Of a stretch of DNA of 64,000 bases, positions 17,901-27,500 are shown in pieces; position 1 is the first letter of the stretch; each line of letters starts with the position of its first letter. The notes beneath the pieces were generated by a model. The model saw nothing but the letters and a program-made list of their open reading frames with translations. It was not told the origin of the DNA and did no database searches. Position numbers and translations under genes: made by a program. The DNA comes from Aureispira anguillae (GTDB taxonomy: Bacteria > Bacteroidota > Bacteroidia > Chitinophagales > Saprospiraceae): NCBI RefSeq assembly GCF_026000115.1, contig NZ_AP026867.1, positions 6,115,001 through 6,179,000 on the forward strand, given 5' to 3'.

Positions 17901-20142
17901 CGCCATTTTCAAAGGCAAATCCACTCATACTAGGGCAGGTTGCTCCAAGTGTATTGGGGCTAACATCAACCGTATAGGTTCGTTTACTTGCACTAGCTGA
18001 AGAAGTAGCACTTGCCCCTGTACATGTAAATGTTGTTCCTGTACTGGCATCAAATACTTCTATTGAAGCATCTATAAAATCCCAATGATCGTCTATTGTA
18101 AACTCACCATAGGCTTGATCTAATACAGGACTTCCAGAATTGATAAAAATAGTTGCTTGAATAACTGCTTGAGCGGTGTCCGAAACGATAAATCGAGATC
18201 GATCAATTAAGCTTAGATTTAATGAACCCGATCCATCAGCAAGGCGATCATTGTTATTGTCTGGTAACCCCAAGTTGGTACGAACAAATTGAAAACCATT
18301 AACAGCAGCACCTGTACAAGACCCTCCAACACTACATTGCTCTACAACAAGACCTTCTGTTACTTCATAAATACAAACTTGACAGTGGTTGGAGTTACTA
18401 GGACAAGGATTAATCAATAGGCGTTTACTTATATTTTGATTGGTACCACAACTTCCACAAACCCCTGATAAAACAATATTAAAAGGAGCGTTATTGTATG
18501 CATTACTATTGGCAACTGCAAATTCTGCCCTAACAGTATCTCCTGAAATGCTAATATTGGTAGGAGCCGTTCCCCCCCAATCAATATCGCCAGGGTTATT
18601 GTTAAAAACAACTCCACAAGGAGGAAGAATAACTTCCCAGAACATGATAGAGGTATTAGACAAGCCCCTTATGCTTGCTATTGAAGATGTAAATGTTCTT
18701 GTTTGCCCATTCGCTATAGCAGGAAAATTGCTTTCTAGAGGATTAATGGCATTAAACTCTCTATTAGTGGTAAAACTAGCATCAGGAGTACTGTAATTTA
18801 CACCACAAGGGTCCTCATAAGCAATATCTTCTAGCCGATAACCGTCATAAAGATAGCGTCCACAGGAGGTTGGACAAGGGTGTTCTACATCTATTTCGAG
18901 TTCAACGTATGCTCCTGGAGGTATACTGTCAATCGTATAAGTTGCTTTCTTGGGTTCAAAAGGACTGGCAGTGATAGAGGTTGGTCCTGAACCAGACGAG
19001 GTTGAAATAAAGGAAGTGTTAGGGAGTAAAATGGTTGCACTACCAGATCGTGCTCTTACCTCTATGGCAAAATTAACATTAACAGCGTTAACAGTTCCAT
19101 TATTTGTTATTCTAAATCTTTTGGTAAATGTTTGTCCCTCAAAACAATCTGGTCGGTCAAGAGTTGATTCATTGCTAAATGATAGATTGGGTACTCCTGG
19201 AGGAATAGATACATTAGCTGTTGTTGTATTGATGGGTTGACATTGCGCAAGGCATTCCCAATATACACCATAACGTGTTTCTCCATCGCCTGAATTAGAA
19301 AAGCAACTTATAATCTCAATTGTTTCTTCAATTGTAATCGTTTGCCCATTACATAATACAGCTCCCGTACCGTGAAGTGCTTCTACATCAAGCGTATAAA
19401 AAGAGGTATCTCCATTAATGGTATGTGGTGTTAATACGATTGGAAGCGTAGGAGGGCTACTGCCTGCTGTTCCTGTGATTCCTGTTACAGCAAGTTGGTT
19501 TATTTGAATGCCTACTGCTGCATCTACTGTATAGAATTCAATGGTTTGCACACAGCCCAAGCCTCCATTGGTAATAGAGATGTCACGGGTAGAAATGTCA
19601 CCAGGATGGCCTTGTATATTTGCAATTGAACCTAAAGAGACCAAGGCTTCATTTAACCCAAAGGGAATGACAGATATATTGGTGTTTGCAAGGTTATTAG
19701 CTGTTGTACTAGTAGGATTGTTATACGTTACAAATACAGAGTCAAGCAATAAATTTCCTAAATCTCGGTATGCAATTGTTTGACAGTTCGCAAATCGACC
19801 AATTCTAAAAACACAAACATCTCCAATGTTCATTGTTCCTGAGAAATTAAAAGTTGGTTGCTGAGGATTGGTGATGGTTGATTCTGTGATAGAAATTCCA
19901 GCAGGATTTGACACAAAGCTCAGTGAGTTTGCTGCATAACTAACTCCTGGAGGTAAGAGAATTGTAATAGAATCTCCCGTAATTGTGCTGTTTGCGGATA
20001 ATGTAATATCTACAGTTTGTGTGTCTATACAAACCTGAATATCTGAGGAGGATGCGCCAGACGTAACCGTTAGCTGTGAATACCCTATTTGCGAATAAAG
20101 TATCAAAAAGTATAAAAGAATACAAAGTCGTTGTGTATACAT
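14926..20142 (-). CDS. Large T9SS-exported surface protein with repeated beta domains
   Basis: This 1738-residue protein begins with a signal peptide (about 1-22, ending GYSQ). Many hundreds of residues of Ser/Thr/Asn-rich beta-sandwich sequence follow, with recurring elements such as LPPGVSYA, ITNNGT and SFDITNNGLDAPAG. These resemble the DUF11 / conserved-repeat type found in surface adhesins. Cysteines recur across the repeats (CNGQ, CPT, CGS) and could form disulfides. Near the C-terminus a LTWGTASEINSLGFEIEHA segment and the final about 80 residues (KFKVYPTL..., ending FTQKVTIIR) form a type A T9SS sorting domain. The protein should pass the Sec system and then the type IX machine, to be released or anchored on the outer membrane. 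It has no enzymatic motif, and adhesion or gliding is the likely theme. Confidence 0.87.
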   Translation of the reverse strand: MYTQRLCILLYFLILYSQIGYSQLTVTSGASSSDIQVCIDTQTVDITLSANSTITGDSITILLPPGVSYAANSLSFVSNPAGISITESTITNPQQPTFNFSGTMNIGDVCVFRIGRFANCQTIAYRDLGNLLLDSVFVTYNNPTSTTANNLANTNISVIPFGLNEALVSLGSIANIQGHPGDISTRDISITNGGLGCVQTIEFYTVDAAVGIQINQLAVTGITGTAGSSPPTLPIVLTPHTINGDTSFYTLDVEALHGTGAVLCNGQTITIEETIEIISCFSNSGDGETRYGVYWECLAQCQPINTTTANVSIPPGVPNLSFSNESTLDRPDCFEGQTFTKRFRITNNGTVNAVNVNFAIEVRARSGSATILLPNTSFISTSSGSGPTSITASPFEPKKATYTIDSIPPGAYVELEIDVEHPCPTSCGRYLYDGYRLEDIAYEDPCGVNYSTPDASFTTNREFNAINPLESNFPAIANGQTRTFTSSIASIRGLSNTSIMFWEVILPPCGVVFNNNPGDIDWGGTAPTNISISGDTVRAEFAVANSNAYNNAPFNIVLSGVCGSCGTNQNISKRLLINPCPSNSNHCQVCIYEVTEGLVVEQCSVGGSCTGAAVNGFQFVRTNLGLPDNNNDRLADGSGSLNLSLIDRSRFIVSDTAQAVIQATIFINSGSPVLDQAYGEFTIDDHWDFIDASIEVFDASTGTTFTCTGASATSSASASKRTYTVDVSPNTLGATCPSMSGFAFENGDSVTIRANLVNTLNGTNIFSGIVYPIDFYVAEVPSPSGAQRLSCGSNAYSEIYSIYNINPGLDIAGIGSFSSCGARQIDLEFESKTGDNIQNFNIFPYEWRPIAFPDTVKMVMPTGYTYVSARLSSFIGVPNNIAIEPLNPNADTLVFAVGQIYQPGGIPSNPVQESIPDGIERSEVQVFIQATCETPANTNEPITMILDAFHPLPQLQALELLDGERTENNLSWNKPDIAITNVSSQTAEGTTNTLEWTVRVNNITNNSDAANIFLNANVPSGNVTITNIEHIATNGNPTGPTSLTKVNNIWQFGDIDRIHFHDFRITATYTQCMPDTLLILAGFDCSAYPASLSAYTSSNACELDSLLLYTDPKTATLQLNPIATGVTDDICDTLVYAFTLNSADLANVLDPSLRVTLPQGILLLGNPTIEYPLGTAPRPFTITPTGQTLMVDIAAADAQNPGTHSIATNGILGTREASNANERQVTISFRFRTDCNFQSGSSFYLQPNGFAPCGSQAGGSNITSFEPPILIAGLVPPYNVSTKILLIGSTTCADTVQNVLVEMIPDGPSTGRDTGFFDLPEHVAYAGNFTCSEANPAICPTFVGLTNNLNGTSSVMVQYPSTWSLGDTINFSFDINTAGFSGCSASELITVKHTVTMAGPTCDANGLPCGDVKVITGQANLAFAVQKPDFAISNLTALTNAVSSGQSYTLSFDITNNGLDAPAGMIAEFYCADASGNPTGLPIHTHNIAIPIASNQTISENVFFTTPTSCNNLQGIVILIAQSPVSSNKQCICQDEQSLITDIPTDLDLPIDWLFFNAEKVSNNATTLTWGTASEINSLGFEIEHAQPTTGLPQFEMIDFIESKGNPLTGANYSYDITNMLPGVHYFRLRQVDIDGSYEYSEIKAILITGPTPKFKVYPTLIQPNNQVLYLFSPKEDRVVVELYSIIGQESAILYTGDVKENSLIEIPLNEYQFPVGHYIIRVRTHQEAFTQKVTIIR

Positions 20143-20809
20143 GAAATAAATTTTTTGGATTATAGTTAAGGTAATTTTGAATTTTTATGACGATATCTAT
20201 TTGGGGCAAAAATATTATAAAATTAATAGGGCTGAATAGATAATGTTATGGAGCAGTATTGGAATGTTCTATATTGGGTGTTTTTTGTTATTTGGGGTAA
20301 ATGAATTGGGGGCTTGAGAAAAGGCGTCTGATAGCCAAAGGTAATAAGGAGTTTTTTATAAGGGCTTAACTATTGTTAACAATTATGAAAAACATAGAAT
20401 TAACAGGTGCAAACATATAAAAAAAAGTAGATAAGTAGTTATTTTTTAACGAATAGGGCAACCTATTTATATTTTCTTACAAAAAAATAACATAAAGAAT
20501 AAGTCACATCTTTGAGATTTTAACCAAAAAACGATTAAAACCTGTATACTTTCGATCAGTAAATACAAGTTTTAATCGTCTCTGGAAATGGGCTGATATA
20601 TGCAGCATCATTAGTCTATTCTGAAAAACTAATGGATATAGGATAGGGAACAAGGGAGGGAGGAAGCTTATTTTTTAAACCAAGATAAAAAACATAGAAG
20701 TAACATAAGTAGTTGTTGTTTTAGTGGTGAATCATAGATTAAGCATCTTATCAATAATTCAAAATTATTGACAGGTGTATTGGTATGGTGTGTGGTAGTT
20801 TGGAGGTGG
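20143..20809. other. 667-base intergenic region with a minus-strand terminator
   Basis: No supportable gene lies here. On the minus strand, 20214-20207 reads TATTTTTG, a -7-like box for the surface-protein gene, but I see no TTTG at the right distance upstream. An inverted repeat with 17-base arms (20531-20547 and 20563-20579) ends in a T-run on the minus strand. A smaller palindrome with 9-base arms lies at 20751-20771. The rest is AT-rich and unremarkable. Confidence 0.5.
20525..20579 (-). terminator. Probable terminator of the membrane-protein gene
   Basis: Arms 20531-20547 and 20563-20579 pair at 16 of 17 positions, and the exception can form G-U on the minus transcript. A TTTTTT run follows on the minus strand. 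It lies about 230 bases past the stop of the gene at 20810-21490, which would give that mRNA an unusually long 3' tail. Confidence 0.6.
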
Positions 20810-21490
20810 CTAAGCTGCGAGTAGCTTATTCTCTGTTATTTTTGACTTATGAGTAGCAAAACCCATTGACAACTTTGTTATTTCATACGATAAACCTCCT
20901 AGCATAAACAAGACTCCTTCTTGATAAAAAGCACCTTGCACTAAAGCCCAACCAAAAAATAAGCTAGAATGGAGCATCCATGCTTGTTGATTCTTTTCTG
21001 AAAGACGCTCACAAAGGCTAATCATAAATATGGCAAAACTGGCATAGATTAGCATGGTAAATCCATTATCAAACAAACTAAAAGAAAGTAGTTCGTAGCC
21101 AATCATCGTCGAAAAATAAATAAAGAATAAACTTTTCCACATGGTTGTGTCTACTTTACCTCCTAGCCAATTACCAGCTAAAACGATAAGGATGTGAAGA
21201 CGAATAAATTCATTCTCAAAGAGACCGAAGGTTATTCCACCTAAAAAATAGAGTAACATGCCAATGTAGGCATAATATTTTTTGTTGCTTTCTGGATAGT
21301 CATCTTCATAAATGTCTGCTAAAGCAATCAGACCATAATGAACTACATGACTAACTAAAATACCAACAGGAAGGGCATGGACAATATCATCTGTGTAAAG
21401 CACAAAAATGATAATGAGTAAAACTAATTGAAAGAGCAAATTAAGGGACCGCTCTAATAACTTTGAATTTTGTAAGAGTATGGTTAACAT
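20810..21490 (-). CDS. Hypothetical polytopic membrane protein
   Basis: This 226-residue protein has about seven hydrophobic helices spread over the whole length (for example LLFQLVLLIIIFVLY, VGILVSHVVHYGLIAL, YYAYIGMLLYFLGGITFGLF). Its C-terminus is short and polar. A cluster of acidic residues lies in one loop (DIYEDDYPESNKK). I do not recognise a family. Between two long outer-membrane-related genes it is flanked by its own terminators and appears to be a single-gene unit. A transport or sensing role cannot be argued from the sequence. Confidence 0.65.
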   Translation of the reverse strand: MLTILLQNSKLLERSLNLLFQLVLLIIIFVLYTDDIVHALPVGILVSHVVHYGLIALADIYEDDYPESNKKYYAYIGMLLYFLGGITFGLFENEFIRLHILIVLAGNWLGGKVDTTMWKSLFFIYFSTMIGYELLSFSLFDNGFTMLIYASFAIFMISLCERLSEKNQQAWMLHSSLFFGWALVQGAFYQEGVLFMLGGLSYEITKLSMGFATHKSKITENKLLAA

Positions 21491-21823
21491 AACAAAGGGG
21501 ATGTATAATAACTTAAAATCTTGTATATGAATGTTTTAGAACATATCGTTGGGGACTAACAGTGCAAAGTTATACAATTTATTTGTTTTTTTGTAACATA
21601 CTTTTAACCTGAGCTTAATGATTGAAAGCTAAAATCTTATGATACATTAAAGAATTTTGAGTCTAAAGGGAACTCTCAATGTAAAAACTGGAATTTAAAG
21701 AAGTTTAACGAATATTATTTTGTGTGAAAAAATAAAAAAAAGCTAAATTTTAACATTTAGCTTTTTTTTTATATAACATTTAGCGGTAACAAATGCAGAA
21801 TTATCCGCATAGCAGTAAAAATG
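21491..21823. other. 333-base intergenic region
   Basis: It separates two minus-strand genes. It holds the terminator of the TonB receptor (21733-21770) and, nearer 21490, the upstream region of the membrane-protein gene. No open reading frame or further repeat is evident. Confidence 0.5.
21733..21770 (-). terminator. Terminator of the second TonB receptor gene
   Basis: A stem AAAAAAAGCTAAA / TTTAGCTTTTTTT with a loop of about nine bases is symmetrical in A and T runs. It lies 54 bases past the receptor stop on the minus strand. Confidence 0.75.
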
Positions 21824-24214
21824 CTAAATTTTTCTTTTAGGCTTAAAACCAAAGGTTAAGCGGTAAGTTAAGTCTGGAAAGAAGCCTAACTGATTGGCAT
21901 TTTCGATGCTTTGTGTCGCTGAATTGTATTGTTGAACAAGGATATTTTGATGATTGGTAATGTTAATTAAATCTAAAAATATGCGATGAGAAATGTTGCT
22001 CTTTTCATTATTAAAATAAGCTCCAATTTTTAAATCTATTCGCCAATAATCTTTTCCTTGCAAAGAGTATGCTTTGTCCCACTGACGAATTTCATAACCA
22101 TATAGTTTGGATTGGTCTAAATCTATAGGAGTATAATAATTGCCTGTAGCATAAACAAAGTTAACATCAACAGTAATGGCATTGGCTCGTTTAGGGCCTA
22201 TTTTGAATACCTTTCCTGCCAAAAAGTTTAGTACAAAACTATTGTTGTAGGGGGTGAATCTCCAAACTTTATCGCTTGCTTCGTATTTTGAATCAACAAA
22301 ACTGGCTGTAAGTAAGCCATAATAACGATTGCTAAAAAACTTTTCAAGTGTTAATTCAGCTCCTGTATTTCGAGCAAATCCTGTATTTACTAAGTCTGTT
22401 AAGTTCAATAATTCAAATTCTTGCCCCATATTGATACCGCTATAGGTACTAGAATAAGTTGTAATTGGAACATGAGTATACAACTGAAAATAACCTTCAA
22501 TTTTTAATCGCCAGTTATCTAAGATTGCCCAGTCGTATGCTGCTACAAAATGGTGCGCTTGCGTAAATTCTAAATCTCTATTGGCATCAACCCATTCTCC
22601 ATTAGTATTTTTCTTTTGATTAAAATAGAGACGAAGCGGTTGCATTTGATGATGCCAACCATATCCTAGGCTGAGTTTATGAGAATTACTAACCTGCCAA
22701 CTTAAAGCAAAACGAGGGCCAATACCATAAGTATTGTTAAGAGATAAGTGCTGGGCATTTACTCCTATATTGATTTTTAGCTTTTTATTAAAACGAATTA
22801 AATATTGAAGATAAGCCTGTGACAATAAAGCTCCTCCGCTAAAATTTCGGTATCCTTCTTGAAATAAATGATCTTCAAATTTAGAATTGGTATGATAATA
22901 CGTTTCAATTATTCCTGCACGAATGGTATTGGTGTAATTAAAACTATGATTAAAGAAACTACTTAGTGTAGCATTCCATGTCCAGTTTCTATTGTCTAAA
23001 ACAAGGTCTTTCTCATTATTAGTATTTAGTGTATCTTCCCGATAACTTTCAGAGTCTATGGAACCCCCAATGGTGGTTTGCCAATAGGATTGTTGATCTT
23101 TGGACAAAAAGACTTGATGTTTTAGACCAATCATAGCCATTTCTTTTTTGAAAGAAACATCTCTTGCAAATTTATTGGCTTGATCAGTAGAGTCTACATC
23201 ACCAGGAGCGATGTCAATACTTCCTGTTCCTCCAAGTCCAAATATAGAAATTCGACCAATAGCCGTTTCGCCTAAATCAATTTTAAACGATAAATCTTGA
23301 TTATTAGGAATTAATGTAGTTCCATAGTTAAGCCCGATAACTCTGAATATATCGTATATGCTATAACGGTAGCCAAAAACAAAGGACGAACCATTTTTTA
23401 CGGATAGCGGCCCCTCTAGCCCAACTTCTAATCCCGTATAGCCAACTTGTGCTGTCCCTTCATAAATGTTTTTGTTACCAGAACGCAGTCCAATATCAAA
23501 CACACCTCCAGTTACATTGCCATATTGCGCAGGAAAAGCTCCATTTAAAAAATCAGAGTTGCGCATTAAGTTGGTGTTTATCATTGGCAATAAGCCACTA
23601 ATATAACCCGCAAGGGTAAAATGATTAGGATTAGGGATTGGGATACCTTCTAGTTGCCAAAGAACATTTAGATGCGAGTTTCCTCTAATAATAATTCCAT
23701 TTTCAAAATCATTTCCAATATGCACACCTGCAAAATTGGCTGCAAGACGAGAAGGGTCATTTCTTGCCCCAGAGTACCTTCGAACATCGTCAATGGTAAA
23801 GGAACGAATTCCTACTAGTGCCATACCATTATTAGGCTGGTCTTTAGTTGTTTTTTTTGCTCTTGTTTCAACAATAATTTCATCAATATCAACCACTACT
23901 TCTTCTAAGCCTATATTCAGTTCTACCTGCTTACCAGAGGTGACTTCTACCTCAGGAACAATCAAGACCTCATAATTATCGTGCATCACAAGCAAGCGAT
24001 GTTTGCCTATGGGCACCTCTTCAAGCATAAAAGCACCCTTTTCATCTGTTTTAGTTACTTTTAAAGGGACATAATTTAATAGCTCAATAGTAACGTTAGA
24101 GATAGGTTTTGAAGATACATTATCAATTATTTTTCCATAAACAACTTGCGTTGCTTGTGCCAGAATACAGTAGGGGAATAGGAGTACTGCAAAAGCAATA
24201 GTAATGTTTTTCAC
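21824..24214 (-). CDS. TonB-dependent outer-membrane receptor
   Basis: This 796-residue protein has a signal peptide (about 1-19, ending CILAQA). A CarboxypepD_reg-like domain (about 22-105, VVYGKIIDNVSSKPISNVTIE) and a plug domain (about 130-240, with GIIIRGNSHLNVLWQLEG) follow, then a beta-barrel to the C-terminus. The start codon is GTG. No in-frame ATG gives a complete signal peptide, and a stop codon lies 8 codons upstream. Unlike the receptor at 1642-3957 it has no adjacent DUF4249 or SusD-like gene, so it is an orphan. The ligand is unknown. It is preceded by a repeat-rich 300-base region and followed by a clear terminator. Confidence 0.87.
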   Translation of the reverse strand: MKNITIAFAVLLFPYCILAQATQVVYGKIIDNVSSKPISNVTIELLNYVPLKVTKTDEKGAFMLEEVPIGKHRLLVMHDNYEVLIVPEVEVTSGKQVELNIGLEEVVVDIDEIIVETRAKKTTKDQPNNGMALVGIRSFTIDDVRRYSGARNDPSRLAANFAGVHIGNDFENGIIIRGNSHLNVLWQLEGIPIPNPNHFTLAGYISGLLPMINTNLMRNSDFLNGAFPAQYGNVTGGVFDIGLRSGNKNIYEGTAQVGYTGLEVGLEGPLSVKNGSSFVFGYRYSIYDIFRVIGLNYGTTLIPNNQDLSFKIDLGETAIGRISIFGLGGTGSIDIAPGDVDSTDQANKFARDVSFKKEMAMIGLKHQVFLSKDQQSYWQTTIGGSIDSESYREDTLNTNNEKDLVLDNRNWTWNATLSSFFNHSFNYTNTIRAGIIETYYHTNSKFEDHLFQEGYRNFSGGALLSQAYLQYLIRFNKKLKINIGVNAQHLSLNNTYGIGPRFALSWQVSNSHKLSLGYGWHHQMQPLRLYFNQKKNTNGEWVDANRDLEFTQAHHFVAAYDWAILDNWRLKIEGYFQLYTHVPITTYSSTYSGINMGQEFELLNLTDLVNTGFARNTGAELTLEKFFSNRYYGLLTASFVDSKYEASDKVWRFTPYNNSFVLNFLAGKVFKIGPKRANAITVDVNFVYATGNYYTPIDLDQSKLYGYEIRQWDKAYSLQGKDYWRIDLKIGAYFNNEKSNISHRIFLDLINITNHQNILVQQYNSATQSIENANQLGFFPDLTYRLTFGFKPKRKI

Positions 24215-24322
24215 AATAAATTGGAGTTTAAATCACGTAATAAAAGTGCGATTTCTTTTAAGTTAAAATCGCTTTAATTTAGTGTTTTTATTGTTTTGAT
24301 GCAATCATTTTAATCTTTTAAC

Positions 24323-24483
24323 ACTTTTAATAATACTCCGTTAATTTTTTGCTTTTTTACAAAAAAAGCAAAAAAACATCTTGTATTCGATTGATTATCA
24401 AATAACTAATATTTAGAGTAGTAGAATCGCATTGTTTTGATAATCAATTGAATACGATTTTTTAACGGAGTAATGTTTAAAGT
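24323..24483. repeat. Nested inverted-repeat element (MITE- or REP-like)
   Basis: The 300-base gap 24215-24514 is largely this structure. Outer arms 24323-24344 and 24462-24483 match at 19 of 22 positions and contain TACTCCGTTAA. Inner arms 24383-24402 and 24436-24455 match at 19 of 20. A T-run/GC/T-run hairpin lies at 24345-24376. On the minus strand the order AAGATG-T7-GC, AAAAAAGC-A-run, TTAACGGAGTATTA is shared with 56853-56982. It may also terminate the helicase transcript. Confidence 0.65.
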
Positions 24484-24514
24484 AAAATACTTTTATCGTT
24501 CTTAAAGTTTAAAA

Positions 24515-27500
24515 TTAATCATCTAATAATTCAATTTCCTCATGAGAGAAACTAGCAGGGATTAAATTTCTTTGGGCAAAATTACACCACTTGCAATGAG
24601 CTTCACCACAGCCCTCAGCAAAGCGATGATTTATAATATTATCATAAACTTGTTGGATCATTTTTTTTACCAAATTGACTTCTTTGGTGTCAAAGGTGAT
24701 GGATTTATTGGGAAAAACACCCTCTTCATTAGGAGTCAAATAGTCAATTTCTGCCGATCGTACCTTATAAGAGGTTAAGTTTGAGTTTTCTAATAAAATT
24801 TTATAAAAAATCAATTGCCGCCAGTAGATTCCTCCATAAGGATTGGATTTGGTAGGCGAGTTGAGGCGACGATCTTGTAATTTTCCTGTTTTATAATCAA
24901 CCACATGGATTTTTTTTCCATGAGTATGGGGCAAAAACAAAAGCTTGTCAATGGTGCCCGTTAAGGGAACGCCTTTCCATTCAACATTTCGTAGTGGCTT
25001 CTCTGTTAGAATGGTTGCTTCTTGTAGCAATTTATTCCAGTCTTCTTTACGAGCTTTGTAATAGAGGGGAAGGTGGCGTTGCCCTAATTCCAAACGTTCT
25101 TTATAAATCCTATTACTTAGAAAAATGCGTTGATTTTTCATTTCAAACCTAAAAATATCTAAGAGTTGATCAATCTCTGGCAGTTGGTTTTCATTTTTGC
25201 GAATAGCAATGTTAAAAATTCGATTGAGCGAATTGTGAATGGCTGTCCCATAAGCTGCCTCAACACTAGATAAGGAAGGAACCCTAAGGATATACTCATA
25301 GTAAAAACTTAAAGGACAATAGATATAACTGTTCATTGCCGAGATGCTCAATTTAAATCCCTCTAATAAACTATCTAACATTGCTGTGCTCAGAAGTGGT
25401 ATTTGGGGTTTGGGAGGAGCTTGCTCTAATAATAATAATTGCCAATCTTCGGATAAAAAGACCTCTTGTTCACTAAATACAATTGATGGATTATGAGCTT
25501 GCAACAATTCATCAATAAAACAAGCCTTAGTTTGCAATTTATGATTGGTGTTGTATTGAAAATAGGATATTTGTAGCGATTTTTTTGCACGGGTCATTGC
25601 TACATAAAATAGACGGCGAGCTGCTTCTTGTGCATCCGTTTCATTGGAATAGGTCAAGGTATCAGGAAAGGCAAAATGTTTACCAGCACTACTACGAGGT
25701 TCCCAATAGTCTTTTAGACCATTAATCATAAAAACATATTCAAATTCTAGTCCTTTTGCTGAATGTGCTGTGATTAAATTGACACCATCTTCTGCTTGAC
25801 GAAGCTGAAACAAGCCCATTCCTATTCTATTCGCCTCCATCTGATCCAACAAAATCAGCAAATGATTCAGACTTATTTGTTGATTTTTGGCCGTTTCTTG
25901 TTTGACAAATTCAAATAATGTACCGACAACCTGTGTTAACCATGCTTTTTGTTTGTGTGTAGCAATAAACTGTATTAAGCCACTTTTGTTGATGATGTAT
26001 TCGAACAGTTGAGGTAAACTAAAACTTTTATATTGGTGAATACTATTGTCTATAAAATCGGAAAAACGAATTAATTGTGGGATACTTTCTAGCCCTAAAG
26101 ACTCCAATAATTGTTGATCTCGGATTGTATCTCGCCACATGGGCAAGTTTTCATAAGAACGATTCTGTAATAAATTTTTGGTGCGTTTTGCCATCCAAGC
26201 GGTTAATATAGCAGCATCTTTGGCGGTTATACCCACAAAATCATAGTGCAAAAACTCAAAAAAGATGTCCTCATTGCTATAAGGCTTAGAATACTCATTG
26301 GCAATGTAGCCCATTAACTTGCGTAGGTTGTGAACAATAGGCAGTTCTAAAATATTAATTCTTCGTTTAGATTGATAGGGAATGTCTCGTTTTTCAAATA
26401 ATTGAATGAGTGTATCCGCTTGCCGATGCTTGGCATAGATAATAGCAATATCCTTGAGGTTAACCCCTTTTTGTTGGAGTTGTTCTATTTGCTGAACAAT
26501 TGCAATTTCTTCTTGTAATTGATTGGGGTAGGCAATAATTTGAACAGGAGCATCTATTGTTGCATAAGAAGGATTGGCTCCCAATAAGACTTTGTTAAGT
26601 TCTAGCCCTTCTATTTGGTTGATAATTCTAATTTCATTGTGTTCAATAGAGTCACGGGCTGCATCCAAAATATTTTGAGAAGACCGATAGTTTTCTTTGA
26701 GCATAATCAGCAATAAATTTTTGTAATATTGCTCATAAAAGTCGGTCATGTTTTTAACTCTGGCTCCTTGAAACTCATAAATGGATTGGTCGTCATCGCC
26801 TACTATAAATAAATTGGGGTTGTCTCCCCAATAAGCAACCAATTGCTGAACAATCGCACTTTGAGAACCATTGGTATCTTGAAATTCATCAACTAACAAA
26901 TACAAATATTGTTCTTGGTAGGAGCGCAACAAAAATTCATCTTGTTCAAAGGCTTCTAACACCCACAAAATCATATCTTCATAATCGTATCGTTGACGTT
27001 CTAGTAATGCTGCTTCATATTGTTCAAATAATAAAACAGCCTCGCCCAAACGAGTCATCTTCTTTAGGATATTTTGAAATTGGGCTTCTTTTAGGTCTCC
27101 CTTTTTAAAATTACCAGCATTTCTTTTATAGCGCATCTCTGGGCGTTTGGGCAAAAATGCTAAATAATTTTGGATGTGTTGCTGTATAAAATCACTAGGC
27201 CAACGTTCTGCTTTCATTCGCTTAAATAAATCAGCAAGGTGTTGTTCATAGTGATAAGGATCTCGTTGATTCATTTTGAGAGAATGCTCAACATCCAGTT
27301 CATTAATTATATTCCGAATAATTTCTATTCGTTCTAAATCCGAGAGAGGCTCTAGGTCATGTCGCCCAAAAACTTCTAGGTTTTCTTGAATGACTTTGTT
27401 ACAAAAAGAATGAAAAGTATAGATATGAACTCGATGTGCTTCTGGTCCTATAAAGTCCAACAAACGCTGTCGCATGGCATTTACAGCAGCATCCGTAAAT

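Noticed and set aside
18440-18796. 118-residue frame antisense to the surface-protein gene
   Set aside because: Its composition follows the complementary strand of a real gene; no start context or family match.
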